A stretch of 64,000 bases of DNA from Liolophura sinensis. Taxonomy: Eukaryota > Mollusca > Polyplacophora > Chitonida > Chitonidae. Shown in pieces: positions 12,570 through 23,146 of this stretch. The stretch covers positions 31,847,265 through 31,911,264 of the forward strand of contig NC_088303.1 of NCBI RefSeq assembly GCF_032854445.1, written 5' to 3'. The notes beneath the pieces were generated by a model that saw only the letters and a list, made by a program, of their open reading frames with translations, was not told where the DNA came from and searched no databases. Within the stretch, counting starts at the first letter, position 1. Each line of letters begins with the position of its first letter. Both the position numbers and the translations under genes were made by a program.

Positions 12570-13295
12570 GCCATTGGCCGTTTACTGGGAAGGGTGTCTG
12601 CTTCAACAGGCAAACTTTCGATAGCCACAATCTTCATCAAAATTTCACAGTTTAGAGCACAAAAATTACTTTTCTAAATAATTAACCTCTTCTCGAAAAA
12701 CATTTTTAAGGATTGTACATTTTTCGAGCTAGTAATTTATTTTCACAGTCCATACCCTTCCCATTAACCAGCCGCTGACCATACCAGCTTGTCACCATGC
12801 TAAATTTCTTCTGCAAAAAACAAATCAATACTATTACTAAACTTTGCACCTTTCTATTCGTTTCGATACAGATAAAAAGCTGGCACTGGGATATTGCGGC
12901 TTTAAGACGAACTTGTATGGTTGGTTTTTCGAATAACGCCGTGTGCACTGTAGAACATTTTTCCGACATAGGAAACCCTTTCGGGTTGATAACGAGCCGG
13001 ATTCGTGTACAATCGTCACTGGCCCTGGGATGCACAACATTCAGGAGTACTCAGCATCTGACCACACAGATATATATACACTATACCTAAGGTTTCGTTG
13101 TACTTTCTTTATCCTTTACAAATAAACTCGTTATGTTGCTGTCAAGAAATGACTGTCTGTGGTAATTTTTCTTTCTGCCAGCTGTATATATAGATAAACA
13201 GATTGATTTGTTGGTTCATTGATTGGCGATATTCAGCTCAGAACAAAATCCCAGTTTGTTGGGTAGAGATGTATTTATATTACATTTACATTTAC

Positions 13296-13408
13296 GGAGG
13301 GAGAGGAAGCCAAGTATGAGCTGGACTTGAATTCACAGCGACCGCATTGGTAGGAGCTTCTTGGTCATTGCGCCGTCCTTGTTTGCTACACCACTCGGCC
13401 ACGGAGGC
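13296..13408 (-). repeat. SINE family A head fragment
   Basis: Third copy of the fragment at 1608-1720. Confidence 0.6.
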
Positions 13409-13747
13409 TACCAATCTGATTTATGGGTAAAGGGAATCGAAAGCCGCATTTGAATCACCGTGCATGTGTATACACTCTTGTAAACACTCTTCCATCTGTT
13501 TCTATCTGCTGTGTTCATACTTAATAAAAATGTTTTCACTGAACTCTACATTTAGATATGTTGATTGAATATTTGGTTGATCGATTGGCGATATTCAGCT
13601 CGGAACCAGATTACAGTTTGGGGATAGAGATGTATTTACATTCAGTGAATTTTAGTATGGAAAAATTATTCGAGATTTTTTTGTATATTTTACGTATTTG
13701 ATTATGTTTCATGCTGTATTGAAGAATTTTTCACTTATCTGATTTCC

Positions 13748-13959
13748 TTATTTATTTCATTGGTGTTTTACGCCATACTGAGAATATTTCTCTTATACGA
13801 CTGCAGCCAGCATTTTGATAGAAGGAAAGCGGGCAGAGCCAAGGGGAACCCACAACCATCCGCACGTTGCTGTCACACCTATCCACTTACGGCCGGAGAT
13901 CAAGCCAGCATGAGTTGAACTTGAATTCACAGTGACCGCATTGGAGAGATGCTCCCGAG
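13748..13959 (-). repeat. SINE family A body and tail
   Basis: Third copy of the repeat at 2062. It extends into GTCATTGCGCC, the part of the family A head that is lost in spacer 2. Confidence 0.65.
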
Positions 13960-14285
13960 TCATTGCGCCCTGCTGGGTACATATACTGTTTCTTCTTCTG
14001 GCAAGCAGCCAAAGTACTGCTAGCACTGAAATATCGTGCCGAAAACACCAGCCGTGACACCACACACAATCATATTACACTGACACCGGGCCAACCAATC
14101 AATTTTCTTGCTTTAACCTCTCAGTGCTGTGCGACAAGCGAGGCGGCACTGAGTACCAGTTTGAAAGTCTTTGTTATGACCCTACCCGTGTATGATCCAG
14201 GGGTCTTTGAATTTCCAGACTAACCCTGTAAGCATTTAGCCACCGAAGCGGCCTCACTCATTAATTTGGTCAGGGCCTTAACCGC
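13960..14285 (-). repeat. SINE family B-like with a different tRNA-like head
   Basis: It carries the central motif ATTACACTGACACCGGGCCA, close to ATTATACTGATACAGGTCAA in the family B copy at 52733-53102. The right end is different and reads on the minus strand as GGCCGCTTCGGTGGCTAAATG. Two SINE types thus share a central domain but not a head. Confidence 0.5.
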
Positions 14286-14985
14286 CAGAGCCATATATGA
14301 ATATGTTATGTCATTTCCAGCAATTCCGTGAGAACTGCGGATATTGACTCATATCGGATAGAGTCTAGGAAACAAAAACACCTGACAGACATAGCAGGTC
14401 CTACTGACCATCGTGTGGACAAGCGCTTACAGCTATATAGAACCCAGTCTCTAACATGAGTTTAGGTGAAGATAATATTTACGTGAACACCTATTCATTT
14501 GAAGTATTTGTGTCATTTTAATGAGAAACACTCAGGGAAAGTAGGGCCTATGCACTTCATGGATTTTGATGCATACATTCATGTATTATTAAAAAAAATA
14601 TGTTAAAACTATGTGCTTTTTCAGATGTACAATAATGTGAATTTTAGTTCTAATCAGGAAGATGTACATATTTCCATGCAGTGTATAAAACTGGTTATCA
14701 GGTTGTCATGGTGAGCAAGGGATGTGAAATGATGCTTGATGTGACACGGGGTTACCCAAGCATCTATGCATGAACAAAGAATTAAAATCGTATATGCAAA
14801 GCACTTGTAATTGTGTCCTAAAATACGTGTCTATATAGTATAAAACGGGAGAATAACAATTTGGTTACCAAGGTAACTCCGGAAATGGACAAGTGTAACG
14901 CACGGACACATCGTCACATCTGCATATATCAAATTCAAGATGGCAGCACTTCTGACGTCAGCAATGGAAAACTCGTAAAACTCTT

Positions 14986-15166
14986 TCCAGCCTGTCAATC
15001 ACGGAAGTCTGTAAACATTATCCCTATCTAAATTTTAATCATGTTCACGACGTCCAACATCATCTACGATGTCCACAGCGGCGCATTAGCCTTTCTGACA
15101 ACAATGCGACAAGCACATACACGGACGTAGGCCTACTTTTGTGCAGTTATATGACGTCATGGGAAG
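14986..15166 (+). pseudogene. Truncated promoter copy of the secreted-protein gene
   Basis: The stretch TCAATCACGGAAGTCTGTAA onwards matches the upstream blocks of copies 2 and 3 through the first CRE (15152-15159, TGACGTCA). The match breaks after GGGAA at about 15166. No first exon follows. More substitutions are seen than between copies 2 and 3, so this unit is older or unselected. Confidence 0.65.
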
Positions 15167-15628
15167 GTATACTTCAGTTTATAGTTAAAGTACAGTATTT
15201 TGCGATATACATATATTTTTCTGTTGCTACAGTTAATTTTTTTCTGAGATTCTTATTGTCGTGGTGTTGCAGGAGTACATTTACATCGATGTTAATGTAT
15301 GTGTTTAAATATTAACTCCTAAAAGGGAAGGAAGGGGAGATAACTTTTTCTTTTTTGCGCCTCCTGGTGGATGGTTCGTGAGCTCAAAGAATGAACCTTA
15401 ACTCATAAACGGGAGTGCTGAAAATCTTGGATTAAAACATTCGGCATATATGGTAATAAGACCCACCCCCTTTGAAGTTTAGAAAAGCTTTTCTCTGACC
15501 TTAAAGACTTACACATGACTTACACCCTAATCTAAGGTGGGAGAAGAAATGGAAGAAAATCCGCGTTCGCTCATTGAAGAAATCTCCGGGTTTTACCTCT
15601 CCGACAGGAAACTTGGTGAAGGAGCTCA

Positions 15629-15632
15629 AGGT
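15629..15632. repeat. Left copy of the 4-bp target-site duplication (AGGT)
   Basis: AGGT directly abuts the first base of the element. The same four bases follow the last base of the element at 32614-32617. Confidence 0.6.
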
Positions 15633-16085
15633 GGCCTCGGACCCCCATTAATTTTCCATAAGCGACAATGTTAACGTCTAGCGCTGTAGCTCAGTCCCAA
15701 ACATTCCGTGGCCATTAAGCTTTGGTGCATACCTGGCCCAGCCTGTGAGAAAGAAGCCATAAAAATCTTGACATAGGTTGACCGTCAAAATCTGGACCTT
15801 TCCATGCCGGCAGCTGGGAGGCGTGCCTAGCAACGCCAAGGGGACGTCACTCGCAGCCTCATCACTACCTCACACCTTGTGTCCTCTCGCCCAGAATTTC
15901 AAACTTTCATCAATAAAGCTCATACCTCCTCAAAGTTTAGACAGTTTCCAGCATTTTAATACCAAGCATGCACCTGTGCACCAAAAATTGACGCCTGGGA
16001 GCAAAAAAAGACTTTATACCCTAAAATTCACAGAACTACAATCGTCCCTACCGAAAAACAGAAGTTGTAATGGGGGTCTGTGTCC
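15633..16085 (+). repeat. 453-bp terminal direct repeat 1, itself bounded by the inverted repeats
   Basis: It begins with the left TIR and ends with the right TIR (TAATGGGGGTCTGTGTCC at 16068-16085), so each repeat looks like a small MITE. No convincing coding frame is present. The frame of about 113 codons that runs out of it is not obviously a gene. It contains TGTAGCTCAGTC, which resembles a tRNA A box, but no B box follows. Confidence 0.8.
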
Positions 16086-16959
16086 TATCACACCAGCCAC
16101 CTTTTTTCAAAATCAATAATTTTTGCACCACACAATTCCTGACACTTTTGAACCTCACAGGCAAAATTAGGGCTTGATACATGCAGAAACTTTGGAGTTG
16201 AATGAATTCAAGTTGGGGTACCCCCATCTTGAACATGTGTCTTTTTTCCAGGGTGAAAAAACTCTGAGGGGTAAACTTTGAAGCCTTGCAGTGCATATAC
16301 CGTTCGAGATATCTCCATCAGGTCAACTGTTTTGGAAAGACAAGATGTTTATCTGCAAGAAAAGTTAAAAAAATCACATTGACAGAGCACTTTAGACTTT
16401 TCAAAAGCAACCATTTAGAGAAATATACATTTTTAAGAAGACTTTTCTACTCAGAGCAGCTTTAAATATCAAAGTTACAAGCCAAAAGTGTCAAAGCATA
16501 CATCAAAATATAGGTAATTTATCTGACAATTAAATGTCAAAATATAAGACATTTACTTCAGCAACTATGTGAAAAAAATTGACTGACAGTGTGGTAGGGG
16601 GTATCAAAGCGGATTGTCACGATTTCGGAACAATCACTTGTGACCAAAATCAAAGCAAGAATAATGCCTCAAGGTGATGAAGATCTACTCACAGGCACTT
16701 TTTTAGTGGACAGGACTTAAGAAAAGACTAGTATCCCAGTTCCCCACTGAATAACATGATGAAACCCTTTAAAAGACCACCCAGCCAGGCACCCCCCCCC
16801 CCTGCCCTCCTCCCCCATGACTGCTGATTGGCTGACCAGCTCACCATGCAAAAACCTCCCTGCACCATTGCTGTTGTCTCACAGCAGGTTATTACTCTGC
16901 ACAGTAACATCAAAGGGTGTCACATTGGCATCTACAATATATAAACAGAGAGGAAAAAT

Positions 16960-19014
16960 ATGAATTTAACATTTCCAATCAGGCAGCCACCAAGTACACC
17001 TATATTGGTCAGTCTGACAGTTAACAAGGCAAACAATCTACCCCAAAACACCATGAAGGGAGACAGAAAGAGGAAACAGTCTAGATTTCAAGCTGGAAAG
17101 GCCCAGAATGGCTCAAATAACCTGTCAGCAGTTACAGACATGCTGAATCCTGTGCCTGGGTGTTCCTTGATGGACACAGATTTCCAGCCCAATCAGGAGG
17201 CTGTAAGAACACACCAGCCTGACACAAAGAGAATACAGCGGCCAAGACGGTGCAAGGTAGATTCCACGGCTGGATCAGACAGAGATACACATGAGCGGGA
17301 ATGGGCTGCTGAAGGAATGCGACTCATAGATATACAGAAAATGGTGTGTATATGGAACAAAGTTATGCTTGAGCACAGTGAGACCAAGGACCACTGTCCA
17401 CTGCCCAGGTTAGAGATAGCTGCAGAGAAAAAGTGGGGTTTAGCCTGGGCGTTCAGTTTTAAGTGCTGTGACTGTGACTATGTATCTGGCTTCCACAAAT
17501 TCTACAAAGAGGTAGAATGCAACAGACCTGGCCAAAAAGCTGCGGCGGTGAACCGAGCTCTTCAAGTAGGCCTCCAGGACACACCAATGGGGAACACCCG
17601 AGCCAGACTCCTATTTGCAGCGATGGACGTGCCGCCTGCCACTCGTAGGAACATGCATCGCACTGCAAACCATGTCGCATCTGCAATCGCAAAGCTGAAC
17701 AGAGAGGATATGGCAAATAAGGTGGAAGAGGTAAAGGCATACAAAAGGCAAAGAGGAGAGGATGACAGCACAATAGATCTGGCCACAGACACTCGCTACA
17801 ACAGCATTACCATAACCAGTCCCAAGAAACCGGGCCAGAATGCTTCACAAGCAATTTCCCTGGCTGTGGAGACATCAACAGACAACCAATACATTGTCTC
17901 CGCAGCACTGAAGAATAAATTGTGTTGGACTGGGTCCTGGCTAAGAGGAAAAGGCTTCCAAGTAAAGTGCCCTGGAGGACACGAGGAGTGCACAGCGAAC
18001 ACAAACCCACATGCCCCCTGGTCCGAGTATAATATGGGGAACGAGATTGGCGAGGGATTGGCGAGGCAAGGTGTTTTTGCCAAACATGTAACCACAGACG
18101 GCGACTCCAGGTCAGCCAAGGGAGTGGAGGACGGCATCCGACTGGTCGAGCCACTGTGGGAGGTCGAACGGTTAGCAGACCCCACGCACCTTGGTAGATC
18201 CCAGTTCAAGAAATGTAACCAGGCTAAGTTCAGCGATGCCATGTTCGAAGGACAGGGCCGAACGAGGGAAGCCAGGAAGAAAGCACAGAAGGTGTTGAGT
18301 CAGGATGTTAAGGCCAGGTGTAGCTTGATATTTTCTCAACTTATGTCTGAGCACATTGGTGACATGAGGAAAATAAAAACTTGCCTACCCAGGGTTGTGG
18401 ATGCAACGGTCAGGTGTTACGGTGGGGACTGTTCCAAATGCCGCAGGAACAGTGTGGTTTGCTCCGGAGGGGAAACCAGCAGCTGGTGGGAGAGGTCCCT
18501 GTTTTTATCCACCAGTAAACTCTGCCCTTTTAACATGGATGACAACGACACGAAACTATTGACCGAAGTACTGCACATGAGGTTGAGCGAGACAGCCGTC
18601 ACCAGTCTCCGGATGAACACCAGCACTCAAAAGTGCGAAGCTGTCAACAGATCACTCAGCGTCTCCTTGCCCAAGAATGTAAACTACAGCAGAAATATGG
18701 AGGGAAGGGCGGCGTCCACAATCCACAGACTTAACAATGGCCAGGACAAGTCCACGGCTGCCAAACTCCAAGCTGTCGGCGCCAGTATTTCACCTAGGAG
18801 CGAGAGAACAGTACAACAGATTGAAAGGGTGAACCAGTACCACAAGGTTTATAAGAAGCGACAGACAGTTAAGGGGAGATCACTCCGCAATGCAGCCAGA
18901 AAACTTCGAGTGCACATTGAGTACAGGCTTTCAAATCCAGAAGAAAAAACTGACTATGCCAAGGGACAGCTGGACAACACCCAAACAGATCACACATACA
19001 CTAGATATTTGTAA
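16960..19014 (+). CDS. Mutator-like DDE transposase, unit 1
   Basis: A single uninterrupted frame of 684 codons. The N-terminus is basic (GDRKRKQSRF, a likely nuclear signal). Residues 169-172 are CCDC in FKCCDCDYVSGF. Acidic residues fit a DDE catalytic site: D273 or D277 in DLATDTRYNS, D380 or D382 in VTTDGDSRSAKG, and E560 in QKCEAVNRSLS. Putative metal-binding residues lie between them, including CPGGHEEC (337-344) and C486-x4-C491-x2-C494-x6-C501. The arrangement resembles the Mutator-like transposase domain seen in many invertebrate proteins. A TATATAAA at 16938-16945 lies only 15 bp before this ATG. Met32 at 17053, in context ACCATGA, may therefore be the real start. AATTAAA follows the stop. 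Expected role: cutting and joining the element ends. Confidence 0.78.
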   Translation: MNLTFPIRQPPSTPILVSLTVNKANNLPQNTMKGDRKRKQSRFQAGKAQNGSNNLSAVTDMLNPVPGCSLMDTDFQPNQEAVRTHQPDTKRIQRPRRCKVDSTAGSDRDTHEREWAAEGMRLIDIQKMVCIWNKVMLEHSETKDHCPLPRLEIAAEKKWGLAWAFSFKCCDCDYVSGFHKFYKEVECNRPGQKAAAVNRALQVGLQDTPMGNTRARLLFAAMDVPPATRRNMHRTANHVASAIAKLNREDMANKVEEVKAYKRQRGEDDSTIDLATDTRYNSITITSPKKPGQNASQAISLAVETSTDNQYIVSAALKNKLCWTGSWLRGKGFQVKCPGGHEECTANTNPHAPWSEYNMGNEIGEGLARQGVFAKHVTTDGDSRSAKGVEDGIRLVEPLWEVERLADPTHLGRSQFKKCNQAKFSDAMFEGQGRTREARKKAQKVLSQDVKARCSLIFSQLMSEHIGDMRKIKTCLPRVVDATVRCYGGDCSKCRRNSVVCSGGETSSWWERSLFLSTSKLCPFNMDDNDTKLLTEVLHMRLSETAVTSLRMNTSTQKCEAVNRSLSVSLPKNVNYSRNMEGRAASTIHRLNNGQDKSTAAKLQAVGASISPRSERTVQQIERVNQYHKVYKKRQTVKGRSLRNAARKLRVHIEYRLSNPEEKTDYAKGQLDNTQTDHTYTRYL

Positions 19015-19112
19015 CCGCCAATTTTGTATATAATTTGTCACTGCTGTTGTTGCTTATGAAAGAAATTAAAAAATGATAACAGAAATTGAGCAAAATCTAA
19101 AACAATCTGTTA

Positions 19113-19118
19113 TTTATT
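19113..19118 (-). other. Polyadenylation signal of the endonuclease gene
   Basis: AATAAA on the minus strand, 5 bp past the endonuclease stop. It lies in the 108-bp gap between the two convergent genes, and identical sites are in the other units. Confidence 0.5.
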
Positions 19119-19122
19119 ATTT

Positions 19123-19506
19123 TTAATGAGGGGAAACCAACCTGCTCAGTCTTAAATGCAACATGCACCTTGCATACTGCCCATGGCCGAGACAGCAGTG
19201 CTGCCTGTTATTGTTAACACAATGTGGTTCCAAGCTTATGTGGTCCACATTTACACAGCGTGTGTTGTGGCACACGTGTGAACAATCAAGCTTGGGATCT
19301 AAATGTGACAGCCCCTGTCTGGCCATATAAACAAGTCTACTGATGTGTTTCTTCTTCCATCGATGTGTGACGGGGTCTTTGTAGGAGGCAAGACCATATC
19401 GACCATCCCTCGTCAATGGTCCAGTCCACACTCGACAGGCTCCGTTTTCACTATAAACACTGAAACTTTCAATTTTTGCAGCAATTTCTGCTCTGAACGT
19501 CTCCAT
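19123..19506 (-). CDS. His-Cys-box (His-Me finger) endonuclease, unit 1
   Basis: 127 codons from ATG at 19506; the frame extends two codons upstream, but only from TTG. The C-terminal half reads CSHVCHNTRCVNVDHISLEP, then N-x2-R-x2-C and GHGQYARCMLH. This Cys/His spacing is that of the zinc-binding loop of His-Cys-box homing endonucleases such as I-PpoI. SHVCHNTRC would contain the catalytic His region, with the Asn in the following helix (CVNNNRQHC). The N-terminal half has ENGACRVWTGP and YGLASY, typical of the beta strands before the His. The small size fits a single-domain nuclease. It faces the transposase gene tail to tail. A role in DNA nicking for transposition or amplification is inferred. 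Confidence 0.75.
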   Translation of the reverse strand: METFRAEIAAKIESFSVYSENGACRVWTGPLTRDGRYGLASYKDPVTHRWKKKHISRLVYMARQGLSHLDPKLDCSHVCHNTRCVNVDHISLEPHCVNNNRQHCCLGHGQYARCMLHLRLSRLVSPH

Positions 19507-19764
19507 TTTCAAGCGTAGGAATACTAGAACGTTGCATGTTGTTCATTTCAGGATGCCTATACACATGCTACCCTACGCTGAACAGCATTTTACCGATTTT
19601 TCATCAAAATGGATATTTTCAAAATGTAAATAGCCCCAAGAAGCTATGAAACGGCCCAATCAATGCAAAACACATCACAGACATACCCACCAAAAATTAT
19701 CAGGCTGCTGCGAAATCTAAGCGCATAGTGACATTTTTCACATTTTGGTGACTTCGTCAGTACA

Positions 19765-20217
19765 GGCCTCGGACCCCCATTAATTTTCCATAAGCGACAA
19801 TGTTAACGTCTAGCGCTGTAGCTCAGTCCCAAACATTCCGTGGCCATTAAGCTTTGGTGCATACCTGGCCCAGCCTGTGAGAAAGAAGCCATAAAAATCT
19901 TGACATAGGTTGACCGTCAAAATCTGGACCTTTCCATGCCGGCAGCTGGGAGGCGTGCCTAGCAACGCCAAGGGGACGTCACTCGCAGCCTCATCACTAC
20001 CTCACACCTTGTGTCCTCTCGCCCAGAATTTCAAACTTTCATCAATAAAGCTCATACCTCCTCAAAGTTTAGACAGTTTCCAGCATTTTAATACCAAGCA
20101 TGCACCTGTGCACCAAAAATTGACGCCTGGGAGCAAAAAAAGACTTTATACCCTAAAATTCACAGAACTACAATCGTCCCTACCGAAAAACAGAAGTTGT
20201 AATGGGGGTCTGTGTCC
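19765..20217 (+). repeat. 453-bp direct repeat 2
   Basis: Identical to repeat 1 as far as I can see. No AGGT flanks it, so it is not an independent insertion. Confidence 0.8.
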
Positions 20218-21091
20218 TATCACACCAGCCACCTTTTTTCAAAATCAATAATTTTTGCACCACACAATTCCTGACACTTTTGAACCTCACAGGCAAAATT
20301 AGGGCTTGATACATGCAGAAACTTTGGAGTTGAATGAATTCAAGTTGGGGTACCCCCATCTTGAACATGTGTCTTTTTTCCAGGGTGAAAAAACTCTGAG
20401 GGGTAAACTTTGAAGCCTTGCAGTGCATATACCGTTCGAGATATCTCCATCAGGTCAACTGTTTTGGAAAGACAAGATGTTTATCTGCAAGAAAAGTTAA
20501 AAAAATCACATTGACAGAGCACTTTAGACTTTTCAAAAGCAACCATTTAGAGAAATATACATTTTTAAGAAGACTTTTCTACTCAGAGCAGCTTTAAATA
20601 TCAAAGTTACAAGCCAAAAGTGTCAAAGCATACATCAAAATATAGGTAATTTATCTGACAATTAAATGTCAAAATATAAGACATTTACTTCAGCAACTAT
20701 GTGAAAAAAATTGACTGACAGTGTGGTAGGGGGTATCAAAGCGGATTGTCACGATTTCGGAACAATCACTTGTGACCAAAATCAAAGCAAGAATAATGCC
20801 TCAAGGTGATGAAGATCTACTCACAGGCACTTTTTTAGTGGACAGGACTTAAGAAAAGACTAGTATCCCAGTTCCCCACTGAATAACATGATGAAACCCT
20901 TTAAAAGACCACCCAGCCAGGCACCCCCCCCCCCTGCCCTCCTCCCCCATGACTGCTGATTGGCTGACCAGCTCACCATGCAAAAACCTCCCTGCACCAT
21001 TGCTGTTGTCTCACAGCAGGTTATTACTCTGCACAGTAACATCAAAGGGTGTCACATTGGCATCTACAATATATAAACAGAGAGGAAAAAT

Positions 21092-23146
21092 ATGAATTTA
21101 ACATTTCCAATCAGGCAGCCACCAAGTACACCTATATTGGTCAGTCTGACAGTTAACAAGGCAAACAATCTACCCCAAAACACCATGAAGGGAGACAGAA
21201 AGAGGAAACAGTCTAGATTTCAAGCTGGAAAGGCCCAGAATGGCTCAAATAACCTGTCAGCAGTTACAGACATGCTGAATCCTGTGCCTGGGTGTTCCTT
21301 GATGGACACAGATTTCCAGCCCAATCAGGAGGCTGTAAGAACACACCAGCCTGACACAAAGAGAATACAGCGGCCAAGACGGTGCAAGGTAGATTCCACG
21401 GCTGGATCAGACAGAGATACACATGAGCGGGAATGGGCTGCTGAAGGAATGCGACTCATAGATATACAGAAAATGGTGTGTATATGGAACAAAGTTATGC
21501 TTGAGCACAGTGAGACCAAGGACCACTGTCCACTGCCCAGGTTAGAGATAGCTGCAGAGAAAAAGTGGGGTTTAGCCTGGGCGTTCAGTTTTAAGTGCTG
21601 TGACTGTGACTATGTATCTGGCTTCCACAAATTCTACAAAGAGGTAGAATGCAACAGACCTGGCCAAAAAGCTGCGGCGGTGAACCGAGCTCTTCAAGTA
21701 GGCCTCCAGGACACACCAATGGGGAACACCCGAGCCAGACTCCTATTTGCAGCGATGGACGTGCCGCCTGCCACTCGTAGGAACATGCATCGCACTGCAA
21801 ACCATGTCGCATCTGCAATCGCAAAGCTGAACAGAGAGGATATGGCAAATAAGGTGGAAGAGGTAAAGGCATACAAAAGGCAAAGAGGAGAGGATGACAG
21901 CACAATAGATCTGGCCACAGACACTCGCTACAACAGCATTACCATAACCAGTCCCAAGAAACCGGGCCAGAATGCTTCACAAGCAATTTCCCTGGCTGTG
22001 GAGACATCAACAGACAACCAATACATTGTCTCCGCAGCACTGAAGAATAAATTGTGTTGGACTGGGTCCTGGCTAAGAGGAAAAGGCTTCCAAGTAAAGT
22101 GCCCTGGAGGACACGAGGAGTGCACAGCGAACACAAACCCACATGCCCCCTGGTCCGAGTATAATATGGGGAACGAGATTGGCGAGGGATTGGCGAGGCA
22201 AGGTGTTTTTGCCAAACATGTAACCACAGACGGCGACTCCAGGTCAGCCAAGGGAGTGGAGGACGGCATCCGACTGGTCGAGCCACTGTGGGAGGTCGAA
22301 CGGTTAGCAGACCCCACGCACCTTGGTAGATCCCAGTTCAAGAAATGTAACCAGGCTAAGTTCAGCGATGCCATGTTCGAAGGACAGGGCCGAACGAGGG
22401 AAGCCAGGAAGAAAGCACAGAAGGTGTTGAGTCAGGATGTTAAGGCCAGGTGTAGCTTGATATTTTCTCAACTTATGTCTGAGCACATTGGTGACATGAG
22501 GAAAATAAAAACTTGCCTACCCAGGGTTGTGGATGCAACGGTCAGGTGTTACGGTGGGGACTGTTCCAAATGCCGCAGGAACAGTGTGGTTTGCTCCGGA
22601 GGGGAAACCAGCAGCTGGTGGGAGAGGTCCCTGTTTTTATCCACCAGTAAACTCTGCCCTTTTAACATGGATGACAACGACACGAAACTATTGACCGAAG
22701 TACTGCACATGAGGTTGAGCGAGACAGCCGTCACCAGTCTCCGGATGAACACCAGCACTCAAAAGTGCGAAGCTGTCAACAGATCACTCAGCGTCTCCTT
22801 GCCCAAGAATGTAAACTACAGCAGAAATATGGAGGGAAGGGCGGCGTCCACAATCCACAGACTTAACAATGGCCAGGACAAGTCCACGGCTGCCAAACTC
22901 CAAGCTGTCGGCGCCAGTATTTCACCTAGGAGCGAGAGAACAGTACAACAGATTGAAAGGGTGAACCAGTACCACAAGGTTTATAAGAAGCGACAGACAG
23001 TTAAGGGGAGATCACTCCGCAATGCAGCCAGAAAACTTCGAGTGCACATTGAGTACAGGCTTTCAAATCCAGAAGAAAAAACTGACTATGCCAAGGGACA
23101 GCTGGACAACACCCAAACAGATCACACATACACTAGATATTTGTAA
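21092..23146 (+). CDS. Mutator-like DDE transposase, unit 2
   Basis: 684 codons with translation identical to unit 1, exactly 4,132 bp downstream. The 10-11 C homopolymer and the TATA-like motif upstream are kept as well. The putative catalytic residues are present, so it looks intact. Confidence 0.78.
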   Translation: MNLTFPIRQPPSTPILVSLTVNKANNLPQNTMKGDRKRKQSRFQAGKAQNGSNNLSAVTDMLNPVPGCSLMDTDFQPNQEAVRTHQPDTKRIQRPRRCKVDSTAGSDRDTHEREWAAEGMRLIDIQKMVCIWNKVMLEHSETKDHCPLPRLEIAAEKKWGLAWAFSFKCCDCDYVSGFHKFYKEVECNRPGQKAAAVNRALQVGLQDTPMGNTRARLLFAAMDVPPATRRNMHRTANHVASAIAKLNREDMANKVEEVKAYKRQRGEDDSTIDLATDTRYNSITITSPKKPGQNASQAISLAVETSTDNQYIVSAALKNKLCWTGSWLRGKGFQVKCPGGHEECTANTNPHAPWSEYNMGNEIGEGLARQGVFAKHVTTDGDSRSAKGVEDGIRLVEPLWEVERLADPTHLGRSQFKKCNQAKFSDAMFEGQGRTREARKKAQKVLSQDVKARCSLIFSQLMSEHIGDMRKIKTCLPRVVDATVRCYGGDCSKCRRNSVVCSGGETSSWWERSLFLSTSKLCPFNMDDNDTKLLTEVLHMRLSETAVTSLRMNTSTQKCEAVNRSLSVSLPKNVNYSRNMEGRAASTIHRLNNGQDKSTAAKLQAVGASISPRSERTVQQIERVNQYHKVYKKRQTVKGRSLRNAARKLRVHIEYRLSNPEEKTDYAKGQLDNTQTDHTYTRYL

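Larger units (their letters stand above)
12570..14985 (+). other. Spacer 3: 3'UTR, SINEs, no gene
   Basis: This is the fullest version of the spacer. It has the 3'UTR of copy 3, two family A fragments and a nearly complete family B-like SINE. Then comes AT-rich DNA matching spacer 2 with more divergence (for example extra bases near 14545-14600). No coding exon is seen. Confidence 0.65.
1..15166 (+). repeat. Tandem segmental duplication of a whole gene, period about 6.44 kb
   Basis: The same gene with its introns and spacer is repeated head to tail. Matching exons are 6,446 bp apart (first exons at 2669 and 9115) and 6,442 bp apart (last exons at 5762 and 12204). The first spacer is about 1.2 kb shorter because the stretch matching about 7505-8716 is missing. 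Copies differ by scattered single bases and small indels, so they look recent or homogenised by gene conversion. A fourth unit begins but its promoter copy stops matching at about 15166. Confidence 0.93.

Noticed and set aside
15680-15710. tRNA A-box-like motif (TGTAGCTCAGTC) in the 453-bp repeat
   Set aside because: No B box at the expected distance and no cloverleaf; probably chance.
15778-16119. 113-codon frame in the 453-bp repeat region
   Set aside because: It starts at a non-ATG codon, crosses the right inverted repeat, is cut to 108 codons at the array end and shows no domain.
17796-18242. Minus-strand frames of 148 and 115 codons inside the transposase gene
   Set aside because: They are antisense shadows of a conserved coding region and have no features of their own.
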